From Microterricola viridarii (GTDB lineage Bacteria; Actinomycetota; Actinomycetes; Actinomycetales; Microbacteriaceae), in contig NZ_LT629742.1 of assembly GCF_900104895.1 (NCBI RefSeq), forward strand, positions 3,720,001-3,784,000: a DNA stretch of 64,000 nucleotides. Direction: 5' to 3'. Below the pieces are notes generated by a model that was not told the origin of the DNA, made no database searches, and worked only from the letters and a program-made list of their open reading frames with translations. The position numbers were made by a program, and so were the translations under genes. This document shows, piece by piece, positions 18,531 through 26,927 of the stretch (position 1 is its first letter; the number at the start of each line of letters is the position of its first letter).

Positions 18531-19448
18531 GTGAACTCCGAAATTCGTTACCCGCTGATTGCCATCGCCTCCTACCGGCGTCCAGATGGACTCCGGGCCC
18601 TCCTCCGCTCCTTGGAAAGCGCCTCGAAGGGAACGAATTTTTCGGTAGTGGTTGTCGACAACGATCCTGCTGGGTCCGCGTGCGATGTGTCGCAAGATAC
18701 TTGCCTTGACCTCGTTTATGTGGTTGAACCCGCACCTGGGATCGCGGCTGCACGAAACCGGGCCCTGACGTTGTTCGGCGCACCCGAGTGCACCGCCGAC
18801 TCCATAGTGTTCGTAGACGACGATGAACATGTCATACAGGGTTGGCTCGACATACTCACCGATCACGCGAACTCCACTGGAGCTGCAGTTGTAACCGGGC
18901 CCGTTGAGTCAGTTTTCCCTCCGCACGCCCCCCGGTGGGTCGTGAAGGGCGGCTTCATTCAGCGGCCCGAATGGCCGAACCGCGCGAAGTTGCGCGCGGG
19001 AGCGACTAACAACACCCTCGTCAAGAAGGAGAGCTGGCGGAGCGCGGGCTCACCCCGTTTTGACGATTCGTTCTCACTCACAGGGGGGAGCGATGCGAAG
19101 TTCTTCTCCGTGTTCCTCAACTCCGGACTCGAGATTGAGTACTCACAAGCGGCGCGAGTATTCGAACCGGTCCCTGATGAACGCATGACCCTTAAATGGT
19201 TGTCGCGGCGCGCATTCCGCAACGGCGTAGTTCTGGGCCGCTTGGGAAAGGCGAAACGGGGCGTATTGCTCACGCTCGGCCAAGGCGGATACTACGTGCT
19301 TACAGGAACCGTGCGCGCTGCCGCGGACGCGCTCCGAGGTCGTGGGCTCCAATCCTCATCGTTCAACAAGACCATTAATGGAGTGGGCGTTATCTCCTCA
19401 CTCTTTGGATTTCACGTCCATGAGTACCGCCGCAAGTCGGGCGACTGA
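18531..19448 (+). CDS. Family 2 glycosyltransferase, ExoM-like
   Basis: A GT-A enzyme of about 305 residues. The start of the catalytic domain is YPLIAIASYRRPDGLRALLR; then VVVDNDPAGSA, the motif PAPGIAAARNRAL shared with ExoM-type succinoglycan glucosyltransferases, and the DXD-type metal site IVFVDDDEHV. A C-terminal segment TLGQGGYYVLTGTVRAAADA may associate with the membrane. The start is uncertain: GTG 18531 begins right at the conserved domain, but GTG 18525 and TTG 18498 are in frame and none has a strong ribosome site. It lies 84 bp after the preceding transferase and ends 54 bp before a convergent gene. Confidence 0.8.
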   Translation: MNSEIRYPLIAIASYRRPDGLRALLRSLESASKGTNFSVVVVDNDPAGSACDVSQDTCLDLVYVVEPAPGIAAARNRALTLFGAPECTADSIVFVDDDEHVIQGWLDILTDHANSTGAAVVTGPVESVFPPHAPRWVVKGGFIQRPEWPNRAKLRAGATNNTLVKKESWRSAGSPRFDDSFSLTGGSDAKFFSVFLNSGLEIEYSQAARVFEPVPDERMTLKWLSRRAFRNGVVLGRLGKAKRGVLLTLGQGGYYVLTGTVRAAADALRGRGLQSSSFNKTINGVGVISSLFGFHVHEYRRKSGD

Positions 19449-19502
19449 CCACGCGCATTCGAAGGCCAAACGCCTTGTGCCCACAGTGACCAATCGTGGG
19501 CG

Positions 19503-20504
19503 TCAAGACTTCGATTTGAGGGATTTGTACTGCTCCGAGTAAGCGCCACCAATCAATCGCCAGTCCCGATCCTGGAAAATAGGATATTGACTGCGAGTCC
19601 GAGCGCGCAGCTCTGAAACCGCACCCATTAGAGAAGAAGTCGTGAGCTCGCCCTCAAGGCAGTACACCCATTCGGGACCCACCTCCTGCTGAAGCTCGAG
19701 CATTGTGGCCGAAGTAGCACAAATGATCGGACGACCCAGCGTCAGCGCAAGAATCGCGGCCCCGGAGTTGTAGATCCTCTTGTAGGAGAGAACAACGAAC
19801 TCCGACTGCTGGATTTCGCAGACGAGCTCTGCGTCGGAAAGACGTCCGTAGGAGAACTCAATGTTGGGGTGGCCAGAGGCCTGCGCTCGCAGCTCCTCGC
19901 CATAGCTCTCAGGCTGGGGCCTGCCTACTACGCGCAATGCAAACGGTTCGATCCCGACTGCAGCTCCCTGTGTTGCGCTGATGAGAGAGCCAATGCCTTT
20001 ATAGGGACGAAGGAGCCCAAATGCAAGCATCCGGCCCGGGACTACTTCAGAAGGATTGCTTGCGTTCTCTGCAGCGACTTTGGCGTAATCCCCGTGCTTA
20101 ATGACCACTGAACTCGCCGAGTCGGTGTCGACCTGTGCCGCCTCCGAGAGGAACACACGAAGGTCACAAGATCGGGCCCAAACACGGAGCGCTGCCGCGC
20201 GCGCGCGTCCTCCCCTCTCGTGTGGATCTAAATTGTGCACAGTCCAAACGTGCCGTATTCGGCGCACCTTGTTCCAAGCGATCAACATGCGCAATTCCAG
20301 GATCTTCAGCGCGCGGCGGCTTGGCGTTGGCGCTAGAAGGAGTGCATCTGGCCAGTGCACGTGAAGCAGATCGTACGAAGACAGGAATGCACGCCTCCAC
20401 GTGAACTCCCGAACTTCGATATCACCATCGAGATTCTCGATCAGCACCGAAATGAACGGATTCGAGATTCTTGGTCCAGGCGACATGAGCACTCGTACAA
20501 CCAC
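19503..20504 (-). CDS. Glycosyltransferase, GT-B fold
   Basis: A 333-residue enzyme. The N-terminal domain contains LLHVHWPDALLL and RIRHVWTVHNLDPHE, the WTxHN pattern seen in a subset of GT-B transferases from exopolysaccharide clusters. The C-terminal domain shows PGRMLAFGLLRPYKGIGSLI, FALRVVGRPQPE and FVVLSYKRIYNSGAAILALT for donor binding. The GTG at 20504 follows AGGAGG by 5 nt. It runs opposite to the preceding transferases and is 70 bp downstream of a pyruvyl transferase gene on the same strand, so those two form a minus-strand operon. Confidence 0.8.
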   Translation of the reverse strand: MVVRVLMSPGPRISNPFISVLIENLDGDIEVREFTWRRAFLSSYDLLHVHWPDALLLAPTPSRRALKILELRMLIAWNKVRRIRHVWTVHNLDPHERGGRARAAALRVWARSCDLRVFLSEAAQVDTDSASSVVIKHGDYAKVAAENASNPSEVVPGRMLAFGLLRPYKGIGSLISATQGAAVGIEPFALRVVGRPQPESYGEELRAQASGHPNIEFSYGRLSDAELVCEIQQSEFVVLSYKRIYNSGAAILALTLGRPIICATSATMLELQQEVGPEWVYCLEGELTTSSLMGAVSELRARTRSQYPIFQDRDWRLIGGAYSEQYKSLKSKS

Positions 20505-20574
20505 TTCGCCCTCCTAATGTCAATGAATTACAGCAGTCCGGTCGCCGTACGGGTCGTGGCCCAGCCACACCGAG

Positions 20575-21366
20575 TCACGCCGTCGTCGTGCCCCAGAGGT
20601 CGAAGGGAAACGCATCTCGAAGGGGAGTCGGATCCCACTCGGGCAATGGTTCTCCGCCGAGCTGCAACGCTTCCGCAATCGAGTTTGCTGGCGTGAAAGC
20701 GGTGCGGCCTGTTCCCTGGTAGTAGTCCTGGTATTTGAAAAGTGGCTCGGTGTTCGACAAAACGAGTCGAGCAGGAATCCCAAGACTCTCCGCAATCACG
20801 ATTCCGTGAAGCGATGAGCCCACCACCAGGTCACTAGCGGCGATCTTGCCGATGACGTCCCACAGCTGCCCCCTAGGATCAACCGTTTGAGCATCCTGCG
20901 AAGAAAGATGGAAGTCATGGAAGTTGGGTACTACTGAGAACCTGCACTGTCCGTGCGTCGCAGCCAACTCATTCCTGCTCCAGAGCTGGCCGACCAACAG
21001 GCCAGGATCGCCGAAGACAGACGGAACGGCGATCCCGCTATCCTCCAAGATGCGTTGCGTGAGCGGGCCCCTGACAGCCCTGACGTCAAGCTTGTCGAAG
21101 GAGTACTCGGATGTCAGCTTCTTGCCGTTGACGCCTGCGCCCCAAATGCTGTCGCCCTCGTTCGCTAGGTGCAAGATTGAGCCGACTGCAAGTAGCCGGT
21201 GTGATGCACCCGTCTTCTGCTGCGCGACGCCCGCTCTCTTGAGCATTTCCTTGACAATGACGGGACCGAGCAAATCGCCGAAGTTGTTCAATCGCGGCCC
21301 AAAGCGCGCCAACCGCCCTCTATAGAGGGGGCGCCGAGGGTTCCAGTGCACTACTTCGACTGACAA
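20575..21366 (-). CDS. Polysaccharide pyruvyl transferase family protein
   Basis: A 263-residue protein of the family that adds ketal-linked pyruvate from phosphoenolpyruvate to a sugar of an exopolysaccharide. Family features are RLNNFGDLLGPVIVKEML near the N-terminus, IWGAGVNG, VRAVRGPLTQRILE, and SDLVVGSSLHGIVIAESLG towards the C-terminus. The TTG at 21366 follows GAGGGAG. Its gene is first in a two-gene minus-strand operon with a glycosyltransferase and is divergent from a second, quite different pyruvyl transferase gene. The specific sugar modified is unknown. Confidence 0.85.
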   Translation of the reverse strand: MSVEVVHWNPRRPLYRGRLARFGPRLNNFGDLLGPVIVKEMLKRAGVAQQKTGASHRLLAVGSILHLANEGDSIWGAGVNGKKLTSEYSFDKLDVRAVRGPLTQRILEDSGIAVPSVFGDPGLLVGQLWSRNELAATHGQCRFSVVPNFHDFHLSSQDAQTVDPRGQLWDVIGKIAASDLVVGSSLHGIVIAESLGIPARLVLSNTEPLFKYQDYYQGTGRTAFTPANSIAEALQLGGEPLPEWDPTPLRDAFPFDLWGTTTA

Positions 21367-21780
21367 CGTACTCCCTCAATAAACAGCAATCGCTGCTCTA
21401 GCCTAGCGTTGAGGCGGTGCTGACCTGATTGCCCCCGCTTCGTGGCCCACCGCGCACAGCGGTCCTGGCCTCGACGGGAGAGTGATCGCCGCGCTCTGCA
21501 CGACAGCCGGAGCGTTCCGCGCAAGGGAAGCTTGCGTGTACCGCACCGCCCGAGGGACCCGATCTCGATCTGCACCGGAATGCAGGGTGCCCCAGCAGCG
21601 GAGCCTTCAGGAAGCGGGAAGGAAAGCCGGGAGGCCTCAAGCGATAGGATGAATGCTGCGGCCACGCTTCACAGCACGTGGAATGCCCATCTTCGATGAG
21701 GCCGCATGGGGCACGCTGGCTCCGGTCGGTGGCGTTGTGGCGAATGACGGTCGACAGCGTTGCGCATATGAGAGGAAAGT
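21367..21780. other. 414-bp intergenic region between divergent pyruvyl transferase genes
   Basis: The region should hold promoters for both directions. I see no convincing -35/-10 pair and no open frame with protein character. GAGAGGAAA near its right end is the ribosome site of the plus-strand gene. Confidence 0.4.
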
Positions 21781-22833
21781 GTGCTTCTAAGCGAGAGTGA
21801 TTCGCAATACCTGCACGGACTGAGGGACGCAACGGAGCAGACGCTGCGCAGGGCAATTGGCAATGCGGTCGACGTCGCCCTCCTCGACGCACCGAACCAG
21901 ACAAATGTGGGCGATTCTCTCATCTGGGCGGGCGAGATGGCGTACCTGCGCCGTATGGGCTTCCGCCTGCGATACGTCGCCGACATGAGAACCTATGATC
22001 CAGCGGAACTTCGTCGGGCGATGCCGTCGGGCGTGGTCTTGCTTCACGGTGGCGGTAATTTCGGAGATCTCTGGCTCGGACACCAGAACCACCGTGAGCG
22101 CATTGCCAAGGATCTTCCCGACTATCGGCTGGTTCAGCTTCCCCAGTCCATCTACTTCGGATCCCCGGAACGCGCAGTTCAGGCAGATGCGATCATCGGC
22201 GCGCACCCGGACTTTCACCTTCTCCTGCGTGATTCGCTCTCTATTGAACGCGCAAGCAATCTTCTGCCGAGCCTCACACCCATTTTCTGTCATGACATGG
22301 CCCTCGGCTATGAGCCGCCCGCAACCACCCGGACTCCTTCACGTCCGTCGCTTCTGATCATCGCCCGCCAGGACAAGGAAGCGATGTCAGGGCTCCATGA
22401 AGTAGGCGACGATTGGATTCCTCGCCTATCGGTCACGAGCACGGACTGGCACAGTAAAGGCTGGCTCGCAATCCGATGGCAGATTGCTCGGCGGGCGATG
22501 AAGCTTCAGCACCGGCTTGTCCGATATCGTCGGCGGCTGAAGTTCGTTCCGACGCTCCCACAATGGTTCGTGCAGTCCTTGATTGCCTCCCTCAACGACA
22601 TCAATATCGCGGGGGCGCTGCGGCTCTACTCTTCTGCGCAGGTCGTGGTGGTCGACCGGCTCCACGCCCATGTGCTCGCAGTGCTGCTGGGCATGAATCA
22701 CGTGGCGCTCGACAACAACTACCGGAAGATCGGGGCAGTGTTCGAGGACTACACCGGTAGGTTCACGACCGCGAGGTACGCGACTGATACTGAATCCGCT
22801 CGCCAGTACGTCGAGGAGCTGACGGCAATCTGA
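21781..22833 (+). CDS. Polysaccharide pyruvyl transferase family protein, ExoV/PssK-like
   Basis: A 350-residue protein. NQTNVGDSLIWAGEMAYLRR and VVLLHGGGNFGDLWLGHQNH are hallmark segments of the longer pyruvyl transferases of exopolysaccharide clusters, followed by RLVQLPQSIYFGS and, near the end, VVVDRLHAHVLAVLLGMNHV with the conserved Arg-Leu-His. It probably transfers pyruvate from phosphoenolpyruvate onto a sugar of the repeat unit. The GTG at 21781 follows GAGAGGAAA. Its stop overlaps the ATG of the next transferase by 1 nt (TGATG). It is clearly different from the other pyruvyl transferase at 20575-21366, so two different modifications are possible. Confidence 0.87.
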   Translation: MLLSESDSQYLHGLRDATEQTLRRAIGNAVDVALLDAPNQTNVGDSLIWAGEMAYLRRMGFRLRYVADMRTYDPAELRRAMPSGVVLLHGGGNFGDLWLGHQNHRERIAKDLPDYRLVQLPQSIYFGSPERAVQADAIIGAHPDFHLLLRDSLSIERASNLLPSLTPIFCHDMALGYEPPATTRTPSRPSLLIIARQDKEAMSGLHEVGDDWIPRLSVTSTDWHSKGWLAIRWQIARRAMKLQHRLVRYRRRLKFVPTLPQWFVQSLIASLNDINIAGALRLYSSAQVVVVDRLHAHVLAVLLGMNHVALDNNYRKIGAVFEDYTGRFTTARYATDTESARQYVEELTAI

Positions 22834-23711
22834 TGTTGGCTTTTGTTACCACACTTCGACACCCGCAGAATTCCGTGAGTTATGGCCGCGTCGAGGAACT
22901 GCTCCAGAACACGCTGAAGTCAGTCGCTCAACAATCATCTGATGATTACGTCATCGTAGTTGTCGGGAATAAGCGCCCCGCTTTTGAGCTGCCCCCACGC
23001 ACTCATTTCGTCGAGGTGGACTTTCCGCCGCCGGCCCCGCCAACCGGCGCGCAGACCGCCCGAGCACCGTTCGTCTGGGACAAGGGGACAAAACTGGGCA
23101 TCGGTCTCATTGCTGCTCGACAATTCGCACCGACCCACGTGATGAGTTTTGACGCGGATGATTTCGTCCACCGCGGCCTGGCCGCCACCGTTCGCGACCA
23201 ACCGGATCATACTGGTTGGGTGGTTCGAGACGGATGGATGTATTCGCGCGCGCGCAACTCGTACGTACCGCAATCTGACTTCAATCGCGCCTGTGGAACC
23301 TCGTTCATCGTTCCCTTCGAAGCTTTTGGCGTGCCAGACAACCTCGACACGAGCGCTTCGCAGGAACAGGTGGCGGCAGGTTTCGGCGAGCGTCTCTCGG
23401 CGATAATGGGTGCTCATCGGGACGCTGATGCTTGGTATCGCGAGCATGGTCGAACGCTTGAGGCATTCCCGTACCCGGCAGCCGTTTACCACGTCGATAC
23501 CGGAGAAAATCACTCAGGAAAGTCGCTCGCTGCAGGCATCGCGCGCCCGCTCGATGCTCGCATAGAGCGGGACTTCGGCATCCGCCCGTCCCGCGGACGC
23601 ATGTCGACGATCTGGGCGGCCACCGGCCCTCGCGCTCTGTGGGAAGAAGTTGTGAAGAAGAGTCGTCCGCTCCGCAAACGGCTGGCTGCGTTTAGATCGA
23701 AGGCCGCGTGA
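22833..23711 (+). CDS. Putative GT-A glycosyltransferase
   Basis: A 292-residue protein. LAFVTTLRHPQNSVSYGRVE at the start and LLQNTLKSVAQQSSDDYVIV resemble the nucleotide-binding half of a GT-A transferase, and HVMSFDADDFVHRGL supplies a DXD-type metal site. The rest does not match a common family; a relation to bacterial rhamnosyltransferase-like families with the same start is possible. Translation is coupled to the pyruvyl transferase gene (TGATG), and the flippase gene follows 34 bp downstream, so it is part of a three-gene operon for making and exporting the repeat unit. Confidence 0.7.
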   Translation: MLAFVTTLRHPQNSVSYGRVEELLQNTLKSVAQQSSDDYVIVVVGNKRPAFELPPRTHFVEVDFPPPAPPTGAQTARAPFVWDKGTKLGIGLIAARQFAPTHVMSFDADDFVHRGLAATVRDQPDHTGWVVRDGWMYSRARNSYVPQSDFNRACGTSFIVPFEAFGVPDNLDTSASQEQVAAGFGERLSAIMGAHRDADAWYREHGRTLEAFPYPAAVYHVDTGENHSGKSLAAGIARPLDARIERDFGIRPSRGRMSTIWAATGPRALWEEVVKKSRPLRKRLAAFRSKAA

Positions 23712-23745
23712 GCAGCATAGTTCCCGGCGTACGCAAATTCGAACG

Positions 23746-25251
23746 ATGACTGAGAGCGACAGCCTCCGCAGCAAGGCTACCCACTCCATCGGTTGGATTA
23801 TTCTCGAGCGCTGGACATCCCGGCTGCTGGCGCTGGTCGTGATCGCCGTTCTCACACGGCTGATCTCACCAGAAGATTTCGGGCTAGTCGCAATGGCGAC
23901 AGTCGTGATTGCTCTGCTCCAAGTCTTTGTGGAAGCGGGTTTCGTTACCGTCCTGGTCCAGAAAAAGGAGCTCTCTCCCAAGGACTCGTCGACGGCATTC
24001 TGGACTTCCGTCTCGCTCAGCATTCTGATCTACGCCGCATTGTTCTTGACCGCACCGCTCCTGGCTGGGCTGTTTGGCGAACCGGATCTGACCGCGGTAC
24101 TTCAAGTCATGGGGCTCAGCCTTCCGATATCTGCGTTCGCCCAGGTGCCCGCAGCGTTGTTGGAGAGGTCCTTCGGGTTTAGGTCGCTGGCCATTCGGCA
24201 AGTCATCGGCGCCATGTGCGGTGCAGCTTTCGCAATTCCGATTGCGTTCAGCGGCGGCGGAGTCTGGGCACTGGTCGTGCAGGCGATTGCAACGAACACC
24301 GCGTCCGTTATCGTGCTCTGGGCAGCAACATCGTGGCGTCCCAAATGGGAATACTCGATCTCGTCCCTGAAGTCAATGTGGTCCATGGGCATGCGGATCA
24401 TGGCGATTGGGCTTCTGGACGCGCTCCAGCAGAACATTGACAAGCTCCTCGTGGGAGCATTTTTCAGTGCTCAGGAACTCGGCTTCTACTACCTTGCACA
24501 GCGAATCGGCACTATCCTGATCGAGCTCGTCACCACGGTGATGTCCAAGGTCACACTCACCACATTCTCTAAGGTTCAAGATGACCTGCCCAGGCTGAGT
24601 CGCATTTTCCTCCAGATGACATTTGCGTCCGCGGCGATTGGCGTGCCGATTTTTGGCCTTGTTGCGGTGCTTGCCCCTCAACTCGTCCCGTTCGCGTTCG
24701 GAGATGGATGGGACCAGACAGTGCCGATACTGTGGATCCTCGCTGGCGGCTGGGCCTTCGGCGCTGTGATGTACTTCGACCGAAACGCATTCATTGCAAT
24801 TGGTCGAGCGAATGTTGCACTTTGGGTGGCAATTCTTCAGAACATCGTTGGTGTACTCCTCGTATTTGCTCTGTTGCCTTTTGGGGTGTTTGGCGTGGCA
24901 TTCTCGCGCTGGTCCAGAATCGTGACGTGGCCGGTTCGGATCTGGGCGCTTCACCGACTGATCGAGCTTCCAGTGGCAAAGTATCTGGCGCAGGTGTTCC
25001 GCTGCATCTTGGCGATCATCCCTGTGGTCGTCGCGATCGCTTTCCTGCAAACAACAGCATGGGCCGGCTCAGAGCATGCATTCTGGACCTTTGCCGTGCC
25101 GCTCGCAGTCGCGGGTCTTGCGAGCTACGGCGCGTTGTTGTGGGTTGTCGCTGGGCGCGAGAATCGACTTGTCCTTCGTCAGATTTCCACAGATGTCCGC
25201 ACGCGAATCGCTCGGAAGAAGAGTGCTGCTGCAGCTTCGATTGACGCTTGA
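23746..25251 (+). CDS. Wzx-type polysaccharide flippase (MOP superfamily)
   Basis: A 501-residue protein with about 14 membrane helices. The N-terminal segment TSRLLALVVIAVLTRLISPE then DFGLVAMATVVIAL is typical of the lipopolysaccharide/teichuronic-type exporters; DALQQNIDKLLVGAFFSAQE and LGFYYLAQRIG mark the middle of the fold. It moves undecaprenyl-pyrophosphate-linked repeat units across the membrane. This is the only intact flippase in the locus; two decayed genes from another branch of the superfamily lie at 33.5-35.7 kb. It ends the plus-strand operon begun at 21781. Confidence 0.88.
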   Translation: MTESDSLRSKATHSIGWIILERWTSRLLALVVIAVLTRLISPEDFGLVAMATVVIALLQVFVEAGFVTVLVQKKELSPKDSSTAFWTSVSLSILIYAALFLTAPLLAGLFGEPDLTAVLQVMGLSLPISAFAQVPAALLERSFGFRSLAIRQVIGAMCGAAFAIPIAFSGGGVWALVVQAIATNTASVIVLWAATSWRPKWEYSISSLKSMWSMGMRIMAIGLLDALQQNIDKLLVGAFFSAQELGFYYLAQRIGTILIELVTTVMSKVTLTTFSKVQDDLPRLSRIFLQMTFASAAIGVPIFGLVAVLAPQLVPFAFGDGWDQTVPILWILAGGWAFGAVMYFDRNAFIAIGRANVALWVAILQNIVGVLLVFALLPFGVFGVAFSRWSRIVTWPVRIWALHRLIELPVAKYLAQVFRCILAIIPVVVAIAFLQTTAWAGSEHAFWTFAVPLAVAGLASYGALLWVVAGRENRLVLRQISTDVRTRIARKKSAAAASIDA

Positions 25252-25742
25252 ACGGCGAAGTTGCCATGTCGAGATCGAGTGCTCGAACTGTGCGCCACCC
25301 GGCGGCGCATCGACCGGGCTCATGTCACGACCGCAATCGCGCATTTAGGCGTGTCGGCATTGGGACTCGCACGTATCCCGGCGGGACCCCGGAATGCGCC
25401 CATAGTTTCGATGCGAGTCATCGGTGCTCTCGCAGTCTCGCCACCCATCGACGGAGTCGAATTTTTTGCGCCTTTCCTCTAGCTAGGCGTTGATTCGATG
25501 GAGTTCTACCTTTAGCACTGGCCAGCGATAGTCCTCGGCACAAAGGTGCTCGCTGACGAAACCGCACTCGGTCTCTCAGAGCAGCTCGTTGCGGCGATTG
25601 CGGCTAGAACGGTCGTTCCTCTTATTCGTGCTTCTTGCCAACAGATGTGCAGCGGTGGACGCGCTCTTCTCCTGGCCCGCACAGCGTAAGAGGCGAGTTC
25701 ATGCGGAGACGCTGCAACGGAGATGAGATCAGACTCCTAAGT
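25252..25742. other. 491-bp stretch between convergent genes
   Basis: Only short open frames are present and none gives recognisable protein sequence or a ribosome site. Codon use in the plus strand (25260-25480) looks partly gene-like, so a decayed fragment is possible, but I cannot identify it. I see no hairpin convincing enough to call a terminator. Confidence 0.35.
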
Positions 25743-26729
25743 TCAAAGCGCAGTACGCAGGGCTGACTCAACTGAACTCGCAACTGCGTCCCACCCAAAG
25801 CGCGTGCGCCATTGTTCCGCAGGCGCGAGCATGAGCGTGGAGTGGTTGTTGACCGCATTGTCCATGGCGGACGCCCACGCCTCAGCGTCGGAGTCACTCT
25901 CCACAGCCACACCACTGCCGTCGCTAATACCGGCGATGGAGCGGCATCCCTCCCAATAGACGACGGGGGTCCCGCACAGATAAGACTCAAGTGCCGGGAA
26001 CCCGAAGCCCTCCAATTTGGAGGGGAATAGTGTCGCCGTGGCCGCGCGATAAAGAGCAGCGAGACCCTCATCGTCAACGTGCTCTACCACTTCGATCTGC
26101 CCGGCAACCTCGAATTTTTTCGCGAGCTGACGGGCCTCCACGCTGTCCTTTACAACGAGGGTCAGCCTGTATTCGGGCCTCAGCGCGAGGGCCTGCATCA
26201 ACACGGGGACGTTCTTGTGTGGTCGTAGATTGCCCACGTACAAGAAGTGCGGCGCGGCTGACGTTTCTCGTGGAGGACCGGGGCGAAAAGCCTCCGAGCT
26301 GCCATTGCCCACAACGCGAACTTGCACGGAGTCATCATCGATCCACTCTTCGATGCGTTCCCGAGCAGCCTCGGAGACAGTGAGCGCCAGTCCGGCTCGC
26401 CGCACCACAGGCTTGACCACCAGCTCGTAATAGAGCCGTTTGGCAGCGGAGGCCTGTGCTGGGTCATCAAGGTGGATCAGGTCGTGGATTGTGACGATCG
26501 TCGTAGCCCGGCTTGGACCGCAGTTGTATCCGGGTGAGTAGATCACGTCGTTGGTGCCGAGTTTCAGCCGTGCTCTAGTGACAGCGTCGAGCGGGGAGCT
26601 CGGACGTCCACGTTCGGTGAGCGTCTCATAAGGGAGCGTGAGTCGTGCGGATACCTCGCGAGCGAACCGCCCGATTCCATGGTCGCCGCGCCAACGCGTA
26701 TCGACAAAAAGCACTCGAGTGAACCCCAA
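25743..26729 (-). CDS. Glycosyltransferase family 4 (GT-B), mannosyltransferase-like
   Basis: A 328-residue GT-B enzyme. IGRFAREVSARL, TIVTIHDLIHLDDPAQ and LALTVSEAARERIEEW mark the N-terminal domain; FLYVGNLRPHKNVPVLMQAL, YRAATATLFPSKLEGFGFPA then LESYLCGTPVVYW mark the donor domain with the EX7E catalytic region (EGFGFPALE). This pattern is common in mannosyl- and rhamnosyltransferases of polysaccharide loci. TTG 26729 is the only upstream start and has a weak ribosome site; GTG 26714 is an alternative. It is divergent from the glycoside hydrolase gene. Confidence 0.82.
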   Translation of the reverse strand: MGFTRVLFVDTRWRGDHGIGRFAREVSARLTLPYETLTERGRPSSPLDAVTRARLKLGTNDVIYSPGYNCGPSRATTIVTIHDLIHLDDPAQASAAKRLYYELVVKPVVRRAGLALTVSEAARERIEEWIDDDSVQVRVVGNGSSEAFRPGPPRETSAAPHFLYVGNLRPHKNVPVLMQALALRPEYRLTLVVKDSVEARQLAKKFEVAGQIEVVEHVDDEGLAALYRAATATLFPSKLEGFGFPALESYLCGTPVVYWEGCRSIAGISDGSGVAVESDSDAEAWASAMDNAVNNHSTLMLAPAEQWRTRFGWDAVASSVESALRTAL

Positions 26730-26927
26730 TTCAACACCGCCAGGGACGGCAATGTCGCCCTCTGCACAGCCAGCAACACGCCGGCTCCCGACGATTCTCC
26801 CATGGCCCCAAGTGCTCCCCGAATCCGCCGCGCGCTCCCGGTAGTGCGAGCGAGGCGAAGTTGAGAGGTAGCCTAAGGTGATCTTCGCACCGAGCGATCG
26901 TCGTGTGGACCCTCGCCCAGGAGAATG

